From assembly GCA_947599875.1 (NCBI GenBank), contig CANQFV010000002.1, positions 87,312-151,311 of the forward strand: a stretch of DNA of 64,000 bases, in the 5' to 3' direction. Positions 58,231 to 64,000 of this stretch are shown piece by piece. The DNA comes from an uncultured Oscillospiraceae bacterium. GTDB lineage: Bacteria; Bacillota; Clostridia; Oscillospirales; Oscillospiraceae. Within the stretch, counting starts at the first letter, position 1. Every line of letters starts with the position of its first letter. The position numbers were made by a program, and so were the translations under genes. The notes under the pieces were generated by a model. The model made no database searches, was not told the origin of the DNA, and saw only the letters and a program-made list of their open reading frames with translations.

Positions 58231-60860
58231 GACTTTTTGCCTACTACGTCCTCCACACCTTCAAAAACCAGGTCAAGAAGCTTTTCAAGTCCTGGGTCCT
58301 CATCCTCATCCTGGTCTGCGTCGTGGTGGGGATAGCCGGCGGCCTGCTGTCCTCCCTGCTCACGGATCCCCAGGAGCCTGTGGAGGAGCCTATAGAGGAT
58401 CCGGCGGAGGATCCCGGGGAGTCCTTTTGGGATGCGACGGGCCTCACCCCGGGGGATGTGATCGAGCTTGCGGCCGGGGGCGTCGCCCTGGTGATCCTGC
58501 TCTTTTTCACCCTGAGCGCGGATAAGAACGGGAGCCGGATCTTCATGCCGGCGGATGTGAATCTGCTGTTCCCCTCGCCCATGAAGCCCCAGTCGGTGCT
58601 GTTGTTCCGCCTGGGCACCCAGCTGGGGCTGGGACTTTTTGGGAGCCTGTACATGCTCTTCCAGGTGCCCAATCTCACCCTCAACATGGGGCTCAGCCTC
58701 TGGGCGGCGCTGTCGCTGGCCCTGGCCTGGGGCCTGACCGTGGCCGTGGGGACCCTGCTCCAACTGACCTTTTATACCCTCTGCGCCACCTATCCTGCGG
58801 TGAAGAGAAATCTGCGCCGGTGCGTCTATCTCCTGCTGCTGCTCATGGTGGGGGGCTATCTCCTCTACGTCCAGCGCAGCGGACAGGGCTACCTCCGCTC
58901 CGCCGTGGGCTATTTCAACGGGCCGGTCACCCGCTTCATCCCCTTCTGGGGTTGGATCAAGGGCATGTGCGTCTGCGCATCTCAGGGGAACGCCCTGGGC
59001 GCCGTAGGATTCCTCCTGGCCGTCCTGGCCGGGGGCGCGGCGCTGGTGGCCGTCATCTGGAACATCAAGACCGATTTTTATGAGGACGCCATGTCCAAAT
59101 CCGAGGAGACGGCGGAGATCATCGCCGCCGCCCAGTCCGAGAATTCCGGCGTCGTCGTCCGGCGCAAAAAGGATCGGAGCGAAAAGCTCCGCCGGGACGG
59201 GCTGAACCACGGGTACGGGGCCGATGTGTTCCTCTATAAGGCGCTGTACAACCGCTTCCGCTTCGCCCATTTCCACTTCCTCACCGGCACGATGGAGACA
59301 TACCTGGCGTTTACCCTGCTGGTGGCGGCCATATGCCGGTTCGCCGCCCACACCCGCAGCGTCATCCCCGTGGTTCTCGTCCTGGCGGTGATGGTCTTCT
59401 TCCGCTCCCTGGGCAATCCCCTGGAGCAGGACACCAGGATGGACTTCTTCCTCCTCATCCCCGAGTCCACCTGGAGCAAGCTGTTCTGGTCGCTGATGGG
59501 CGGCACGGTCTGCTGTCTGCTGGATGTGCTTCCCGCCGTCCTCCTGGGGGCGGTGCTGGTGGGGGCCAACCCGCTGACGGCGCTGCTGTGGATCCCGCCC
59601 ATCGTCTCCGTGGACTTCTACGCCACATGCGTGGGGGCCTTCATCTCCCACTCCACCCCCGCCTCCGCCGGGAAGATGATCAAGCAGATGGTGCAGGTGC
59701 TTTTCGTCTACTTCGGCCTCATTCCGGACATTCTCCTGGCCGTGCTGGGCGGGTACCTGGGCCACCTGTACACGGGTCTCGCGGCGGCGTGCGCCCTCAA
59801 TCTGGGCCTGGGCCTTGTCTTCTTCGGCCTGACGCCCCTGTTCCTTGACCCCAGGGAGAAAAAGCGCCCGGGCGGCGCCGTCCCCGGTGTGGATCTGAAA
59901 GCCGCCGGAAAACGCTTCTCCCGGATCGGCGCCTCCGCCGCGCTGATCTACGTCTCCGCCACGGTCTTTCAGCTGGCCGCGGCGGCTGTCGCCGCCCTCA
60001 TCTGGCCGGAGGGTGGGAACCCCGGCTGGGTGGACTGGGTGTGCAGCTTCGCGCCCATGTACCTGATCGCCATGCCCCTGGGCCTTCTCCTGATGCGCCG
60101 CGTCCCCGCCGACCCGCCGGAGAAGACGCCTCTGCGTCCCGGACAGTACCTCACCGCCGGGGCCGTCAGCGTCTTCCTCATGTACGCCGGGAGCATCCTG
60201 GGCACCCTGATCCTGTCGCTCATCGGCAGTCTGTCCGGCTCCACCGCGGAGAACCCCCTTATCGGCTACGTTACCGACGACAGCCTCCTCCCCCGCGTCC
60301 TGGTCATGGTCATCCTGGCGCCCCTCTTTGAGGAGTTCGTCTTCCGCAAGCAGCTCATTGACAGGATGCGCGTCTATGGGGAGAAGCTGGCGGTCATCAC
60401 CTCGGCGCTGATGTTCGGCCTCTTCCACGGGAATCTCAGCCAGTTCTTCTACGCCTTCGCCCTGGGTCTGGTGTTCGGCTATCTGTACCTGCGGACCGGG
60501 CGTCTGCGCTGGTCAACGGGCCTGCACATGTTCATCAATTTCCTGGGCGGCGTGGTGGCCCCGGAGCTTTTAAATTCCATCGACTACGAGGCACTGGAGA
60601 GCATCAACATTCTCGACACCGAGGCCGTCATGGGGGCCTTCTCCTCCATTCTCCCCTTTGTGGTGTACGGCCTGGTCATGATGGTTCTCTTCGTCACGGG
60701 ACTTGTGCTGTTTTGCATCAATATCCGGAAAACCGTCTTCCAGCCGGCGCCGATGGAGCTTTCTCCCCGCCAGGGCCTGCGCCGCGCCTGGCTCAACCCC
60801 GGAATGGCGGTGTTCGTCCTCCTGTGCCTGGCCTCCATCGCCCTGACTTTTATCGTGTAG
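58227..60860 (+). CDS. ABC-2-type permease fused to a CPBP intramembrane protease domain
   Basis: 877 residues. Residues 1-560 form an ABC exporter permease-like region with about ten helices, including the extracytoplasmic segment EEPIEDPAEDPGES. Residues ~575-800 form a CPBP/CAAX-protease (Abi) domain: EEFVFRKQLIDRM (EExxxR-like), FGLFHGNLSQFFYAF (FxxxH) and HMFINFLGG, all three catalytic motifs. One more helix lies at the C-terminus (VFVLLCLASIALTF). A similar fused ATPase/permease-CPBP pair is seen in sodium exporter NatB-like systems (from memory). Substrate unknown. Confidence 0.88.
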   Translation: MRLFAYYVLHTFKNQVKKLFKSWVLILILVCVVVGIAGGLLSSLLTDPQEPVEEPIEDPAEDPGESFWDATGLTPGDVIELAAGGVALVILLFFTLSADKNGSRIFMPADVNLLFPSPMKPQSVLLFRLGTQLGLGLFGSLYMLFQVPNLTLNMGLSLWAALSLALAWGLTVAVGTLLQLTFYTLCATYPAVKRNLRRCVYLLLLLMVGGYLLYVQRSGQGYLRSAVGYFNGPVTRFIPFWGWIKGMCVCASQGNALGAVGFLLAVLAGGAALVAVIWNIKTDFYEDAMSKSEETAEIIAAAQSENSGVVVRRKKDRSEKLRRDGLNHGYGADVFLYKALYNRFRFAHFHFLTGTMETYLAFTLLVAAICRFAAHTRSVIPVVLVLAVMVFFRSLGNPLEQDTRMDFFLLIPESTWSKLFWSLMGGTVCCLLDVLPAVLLGAVLVGANPLTALLWIPPIVSVDFYATCVGAFISHSTPASAGKMIKQMVQVLFVYFGLIPDILLAVLGGYLGHLYTGLAAACALNLGLGLVFFGLTPLFLDPREKKRPGGAVPGVDLKAAGKRFSRIGASAALIYVSATVFQLAAAAVAALIWPEGGNPGWVDWVCSFAPMYLIAMPLGLLLMRRVPADPPEKTPLRPGQYLTAGAVSVFLMYAGSILGTLILSLIGSLSGSTAENPLIGYVTDDSLLPRVLVMVILAPLFEEFVFRKQLIDRMRVYGEKLAVITSALMFGLFHGNLSQFFYAFALGLVFGYLYLRTGRLRWSTGLHMFINFLGGVVAPELLNSIDYEALESINILDTEAVMGAFSSILPFVVYGLVMMVLFVTGLVLFCINIRKTVFQPAPMELSPRQGLRRAWLNPGMAVFVLLCLASIALTFIV

Positions 60861-60896
60861 CTCCGGCTTAAGTTGACTGAGTGCGTCTGGGGGAAG

Positions 60897-60978
60897 CCGG
60901 TGTTACACGGGGACGGTTCCTTAGTCACACCAGTGTGCGCACTAGTGGTACAAAGAAACCGTCCCCGCTGTCCCACCT
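60897..60978. repeat. GGGACGGTT repeat
   Basis: GGGGACGGTTCCTTAGTCAC..., inner CAGTGTGCGCACTAGTG, then the complement ending ACCGTCCCC. Same family as at 13210. It abuts the tail of multi-stem copy E11, as the 13210 copy abuts E3. Confidence 0.7.
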
Positions 60979-61014
60979 CCTCAGAATATGGAACTCTCTC
61001 CGCTCCGCCCCCCA

Positions 61015-61218
61015 ATTCCAATATTTTTTCCGGCGGCATGTACGTCGGAAAAAATCCCTCTTGCCGCGCAAGTGTGTACCCGCGGGGCATGGCGCAGCGC
61101 GGCAGCAGGAAGGAGGGGCGTGAATTCCGCAGAATTCACGCCCCTCCTTCCGCACGCATCCCCTTGGCAGGAAAAGGATTTCGGGTTCTCGTCAGAGAAC
61201 CCGAAATCCTTTTTCGCC
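61015..61218 (-). repeat. Multi-stem intergenic element, full copy E11
   Basis: Read on the - strand downstream of the ArsR gene. Stem 1 (61218-61165) has a GGATTTCGGGTTCTC arm and contains the ArsR stop codon. Then AAGGGGATGCGTGCGG, stem 2 (61151-61108) with GAATTC-TGCG-GAATTC, stem 3 (GCCGCGC...GCGCGGC, weaker inner pairing) and stem 4 TTTTTTCCGACG...CGCCGGAAAAAA, then the TTGGAATTGGGGGG tail. Confidence 0.85.
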
Positions 61219-61494
61219 AGCCCTATTTTCATTTCCTCCTCTCAGATCCGTGATCCAGAGCATGATCTCCTCCAAAACCGAGGCGTTCAGCTCGTAGAAG
61301 ATGTATTTCCCCTCACGCGTGTCCCGGATCAGCCCCGCGTCCTTCAGGATCGACAGGTGCCTGGATATGCTGGCGCCCGTCACCGGGAACCTGGCCGCGA
61401 TCTCCCCCGCGGAGAGCCGCCCCCCCTTCAGAAGGTTCAGGATCTCTCTCCTTGTGGGATCGGCCAGGGCGCTGACTGTTTTTTGCAGGCTCAA
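61192..61494 (-). CDS. ArsR-family winged-helix repressor
   Basis: 100 residues from TTG at 61494 (AAAGGGGG 7 nt upstream), giving MSLQKTVSALADPTRREIL, the usual ArsR opening. HTH: LSAGEIAARFPVTGASISRHLSIL; wing: AGLIRDTREGKYIFYELN. No Cys metal site, so the signal is not an obvious metal. The last ~9 residues (EKGFRVL) are encoded by stem 1 of repeat E11, which also supplies the stop codon. A 27-bp palindrome over the start region implies autoregulation. Confidence 0.9.
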   Translation of the reverse strand: MSLQKTVSALADPTRREILNLLKGGRLSAGEIAARFPVTGASISRHLSILKDAGLIRDTREGKYIFYELNASVLEEIMLWITDLRGGNENRAGEKGFRVL

Positions 61495-61512
61495 GGCCTC
61501 GCCCCCTTTCTC

Positions 61513-61570
61513 ATTTAACATTTAGCCTAAATGTTAAATATAAAATACACCGTCTCCCGCAGCTTGTCAA
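61513..61570 (-). promoter_or_regulatory. arsR promoter and 27-bp palindromic operator
   Basis: On the - strand TTGACA (61570-61565), 17-nt spacer, TATTTT (61547-61542). From 61539 to 61513 lies a perfect inverted repeat with 13-bp arms (ATTTAACATTTAG) around one central base, at the transcription start. Confidence 0.85.
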
Positions 61571-61619
61571 GGGGTTTTCACGGTTTTGCAAAAAAATTTG
61601 CCATAGAGACAGCAATCGC

Positions 61620-61657
61620 CCCGCAACCGTCCAAAACGCGATTGCGGGGCTACGCCG
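61620..61657. terminator. Stem-loop downstream of the small ORFs
   Basis: CCCCGCAA...TTGCGGGG hairpin with a 20-nt loop. No clear U tract; it may end the transcript of the two small ORFs on the - strand. Confidence 0.4.
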
Positions 61658-61674
61658 CATGTTCAGTTGTCAAG

Positions 61675-61812
61675 TTAGAATAGCTCCTTCCGGATTCCCC
61701 TCTCGATCTCTTCCTTCACCCAGCCGACCCAGCCAACTTCTAAACGGTAACCTCCGCAAACGGTGCTGTGGTCTGTGTTCCGCGATGGGATTTTAAGGGG
61801 CTGTTTTCTCAT
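61675..61812 (-). CDS. Small ORF, 45 residues, coupled to an upstream 15-residue ORF
   Basis: ATG at 61812 overlaps the stop of the preceding ORF (ATGA). Peptide opens MRKQPLKIPSRNTDHSTV and ends with a tryptophan-containing amphipathic segment WVGWVKEEIERGIRKELF. Basic at the N-terminus, mixed charge at the C-terminus. No homology recognised. It could also be a remnant of a larger gene. Confidence 0.45.
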   Translation of the reverse strand: MRKQPLKIPSRNTDHSTVCGGYRLEVGWVGWVKEEIERGIRKELF

Positions 61813-61856
61813 TCCGCCTTGATCGCAGCGCCGGCGGAATCAGATGAACTGTACAT
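61809..61856 (-). CDS. 15-residue leader ORF
   Basis: ATG at 61856 with GGGAGGAG 6 nt upstream reads MYSSSDSAGAAIKAE and stops within the start of the next ORF. The strong ribosome site belongs to this ORF, so it could deliver ribosomes to the 45-residue ORF. Confidence 0.4.
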   Translation of the reverse strand: MYSSSDSAGAAIKAE

Positions 61857-61883
61857 CGGAATCTCCTCCCTTGCTGTGATTAG

Positions 61884-61912
61884 AGGATAACACATTGCTG
61901 AAAAAACGTCAA
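61884..61912 (-). promoter_or_regulatory. Promoter of the two small ORFs
   Basis: On the - strand TTGACG (61912-61907), 17-nt spacer, TATCCT (61889-61884). The interval 61913-62133 towards the next gene holds no credible gene; a GGCGGCC-hairpin at 62054-62072 may end the prepilin transcript. Confidence 0.55.
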
Positions 61913-62133
61913 CCCCAAAAAGAGTTTTTCAGCGCTTTGACGGCGTTTTTCCGTTTCCAAATTTTGATGGTCTGGAAAAAGCCCCGTTTTTTGTGCAAGA
62001 TGACCGGGAATTTCCCCCGCCGATTTTGATCCGAGGGCGAAAGGGGGCGGGAAAGGCGGCCCGCAGGCCGCCTCTCGCAAAAAGAAGATATAAGGGTGTG
62101 ACTCGCAAAAGGACTGTCCCGGTTTCCCCTTGA

Positions 62134-63738
62134 TCAATGAACTCTGACAGTTATTTCTTGTGAGCCGCTTGCCGTGCTACTCTTAGCGGTAATTTTCAAT
62201 ACAGCGCTTCCGGAGGACAAAGCCGTTATCGTACCGTCGCTGCTGACTGAGGCAACTTCGTTACCTGAAATAATTTCAAAGGTCACTTCAATCCCTTCCG
62301 GAATAGCGCCAGATGGTGTGAGATGGCAGGTATTATATTCTTTTTCAATGTTACAAAGTACGATTTTAGAATCATTAAACTTGACAGTAACTCTGCCAGA
62401 GATGGCCCTCGATTGCACCGTATAGGTGCAGGAACCCGTATGCTCTTCCTCAAACGGGCATGAGATAACGGTTCCGTTAAAGCCCTCCGGCATTTTGCCC
62501 GGCGTCCAGCTCTCATCATCGATCGGGTCAGCTTTGCAGTTTCCGTTGGAATAGACCGTAATTGCGATTCCGTTCATGCTGTCAGTATATTCATTCATTT
62601 TTTCCAGGACTTTTCCGCTTGGGCCAAATGTTTCCGGATTTGTCATATCCTCTTTGTTCATCACGAAATCCTGCTGTTTAACCACTTCGTTCATTATGCC
62701 AAGGAAACTGTCGGCATCAATTTGCGCCTGGGTCTTGCCGTTAGACACTTCCTTAGTGTAATACTCGTTATAACGCTGCCTGAGTACAGAGTCGGAACTG
62801 ATTTTTTCTTTAATCAGTTTGCTTGAAAACGCCTCTGCATCGGAGCCATCGCCTGACCCAATAAAATTACTCAGCAATTCTCTTGCGTCTATTTCTTTTG
62901 TGAAATCAGCGGTTATGTCTGGGTCGTCAAGGTAAGAGACAAGCGCATATTGAGCCGCATAGACATAAGCAATAGCGTTAATCTCGGAAGCGCCGTCAGA
63001 AGCGTTAAACCGCTTATTCAGCAAAATATAATCTCTTTCGCCAAAGACCTTTTTAACAAAATCAGGGTTATCATTGGACGCTTGCGCTGTAAAAAGAACC
63101 GTTGCGTTGGCAAGAGCGGTTCCATTCTTTAATATGTCGTCTTTGCTCCCGTACCCCAGTTCCGTTGCCAGTTCATTGAAATCTTCAACGGCCCCATCGC
63201 CGTAATATAAATTTATATGCTCATCTCTGACATCGACGCCCGCAAGAAAGCTTGCCATCTGCGTTACGCAGCTGTTTACTCCTTTAAGCAGATCGGCATT
63301 TCCGATTTTTCCAAAGTTGGAGCCAAAGTAGCTGCTGCCGTTCCCGTTTTGCCATTTGTCCCAGGAAAGCTTCAACGAATCTGCGTAATTCTCTCCAAAG
63401 GCATCTTTAAGGGCAGTGTCAACAAAATTTTTTCCCTCAAGCCCCTCAATAACAATGGCAGCCTTATCCGGGTACAGGTTAATTTGACCAACCGGAACAG
63501 GGTTTCCTTCCTCGTCTACGGCGTCGAGCAGCGATGCGTCATATGCCGCTCCGATGGACATGGCGTGTTTGATTTCCCCGACAAGATTTTTGTCCAGGCC
63601 CTTCTTGGTGTGTTCAATGTACCCCGTGTAGGCCACAGCGCCCACGGCGGACAGGATCGCCAGGATCGCGATCACGACGATCAGCTCCACCAGCGTGAAG
63701 CCCTTGGTTTTGCGTTTTTGTGAAGAATTTTGTTTCAT
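62134..63738 (-). CDS. Large prepilin-like protein with C-terminal Ig-like (BIG2) domain
   Basis: 534 residues, AAGGAGAG upstream of ATG 63738. Class III signal MKQNSSQKRKTKG/FTLVELIVVIAILAILSAVG with Glu+5. A long, mostly helical middle (~50-400) carries many Asp, Asn and Lys. A Cys pair lies in the region SCPFEEEHTGSC. A final ~80-residue segment resembles BIG2: EVTFEIISGNEVASVSSDGT, ITALSSGSAVLKITA. Far longer than ordinary pilins (~150). It is alone, 51 kb from the pilus genes, and lower in GC than they are. Probably an adhesive tip or accessory pilin. Confidence 0.82.
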   Translation of the reverse strand: MKQNSSQKRKTKGFTLVELIVVIAILAILSAVGAVAYTGYIEHTKKGLDKNLVGEIKHAMSIGAAYDASLLDAVDEEGNPVPVGQINLYPDKAAIVIEGLEGKNFVDTALKDAFGENYADSLKLSWDKWQNGNGSSYFGSNFGKIGNADLLKGVNSCVTQMASFLAGVDVRDEHINLYYGDGAVEDFNELATELGYGSKDDILKNGTALANATVLFTAQASNDNPDFVKKVFGERDYILLNKRFNASDGASEINAIAYVYAAQYALVSYLDDPDITADFTKEIDARELLSNFIGSGDGSDAEAFSSKLIKEKISSDSVLRQRYNEYYTKEVSNGKTQAQIDADSFLGIMNEVVKQQDFVMNKEDMTNPETFGPSGKVLEKMNEYTDSMNGIAITVYSNGNCKADPIDDESWTPGKMPEGFNGTVISCPFEEEHTGSCTYTVQSRAISGRVTVKFNDSKIVLCNIEKEYNTCHLTPSGAIPEGIEVTFEIISGNEVASVSSDGTITALSSGSAVLKITAKSSTASGSQEITVRVH

Positions 63739-63807
63739 GGTTGCTCTCCTTGTAAAGATATTTATAGAAAGCGGTCGAGCCGCGATCTACCGGGTTTTGC
63801 GTTTACG

Positions 63808-63935
63808 GGGGCCGGTGTGACATGGGGACGGTTCCGCAGTCACACCTGCGGTGCTACAGCGAAACCGTCCCCAAGTCACACCTCCTCAGTCACAGAAGAC
63901 TTCCCCGCGGGACTGAGGGACGGTTTTTTGTCACC
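63808..63935. repeat. GGGACGGTT repeats, two units
   Basis: First unit GGGGACGGTTCCGCAGTCAC...GAAACCGTCCCC with an inner ACACCTGCGGTG; then a further half-unit GAGGGACGGTTTTTTGTCAC. Same family as at 13210 and 60897. The following 63940-63970 is a TCCCCACGCAATC-CT-GATTGCGTGGGGA hairpin. No gene is seen from 63739 to the window end. Confidence 0.65.
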
Positions 63936-64000
63936 AGGGGTCCCCACGCAATCCTGATTGCGTGGGGAGAGGAGGAGCGAAGTCTGCGAGTGAGCCGTGC

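Noticed and set aside
58104..60428. 774-codon minus-strand frame opposite the ABC permease fusion
   Set aside because: Antisense shadow: charged, repetitive composition, no start signal, and it fully overlaps a gene with clear domains.
61880..62137. 85-codon minus-strand frame downstream of the large prepilin gene
   Set aside because: It overlaps the promoter and a hairpin, has no ribosome site and low-complexity Pro-rich content.

Overview
The window looks like the chromosome of a high-GC, spore-forming Clostridia relative (Oscillospiraceae-like, inferred). Evidence: sporulation genes sigG and spoIIE, a DUF4364 regulator, an ECF-type riboflavin transporter behind an FMN riboswitch, TTG/GTG starts with strong AGGAGG sites, and genes of high GC content. 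No rRNA, tRNA or CRISPR array was seen.

Layout. 1-10.8 kb (+): type IV pilus operon pilB (cut by the window edge)-pilT-pilC-pilA, then a separately promoted pilM/pilN fusion, pilO and three minor pilins, the last fused to a CHAP domain. 10.9-13 kb: large serine recombinase with a small upstream ORF. 13-14.1 kb: gene-free repeats. 14.2-22.5 kb: asnA, a BlaI/BlaR1-like pair, an AlgJ/AlgI-like O-acetylation pair, DUF3048 lipoprotein-like protein and DUF4364. 22.6-24.5 kb (-): SPFH operon with a ribbon-helix-helix protein, a 24-residue microprotein, a small membrane protein and YbjQ. 24.8-35.2 kb: ilvE, a BspA-like lipoprotein, sigG, an ECF sigma/putative anti-sigma pair, ribU, spoIIE and wecB.

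35.3-54.0 kb (-) is a surface-glycan locus. It has glucose-1-phosphate cytidylyltransferase, CDP-glucose 4,6-dehydratase and the PLP/[2Fe-2S] 3-dehydrase (rfbF-G-H). With them are a TPP enzyme of the acetolactate-synthase type, several NAD-epimerases, a C-methyltransferase-like protein, three glycosyltransferases, a flippase, an acyltransferase and a GT-C-like membrane protein. This suggests a branched CDP-3,6-dideoxyhexose of the yersiniose type. Four genes here each carry a run of exactly nine G on the coding strand. In the acyltransferase the run puts the gene out of frame; losing one G restores 380 codons. This looks like phase variation of a cell-surface polysaccharide.

54.4-61.5 kb: a diacylglycerol-kinase-like protein, a cytidylate-kinase-like protein, DUF1015, an ABC ATPase with a permease-CPBP protease fusion, and an ArsR regulator with a 27-bp operator. 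61.6-63.8 kb: two overlapping tiny ORFs and a lone 534-residue prepilin with an Ig-like C-terminus.

Across the window at least nine copies of a modular intergenic element occur, mostly at 3' ends of genes and in the gene's orientation. Each full copy has up to four stem-loops. The arm sequences differ between copies but stay paired, and UNCG-type loops recur.
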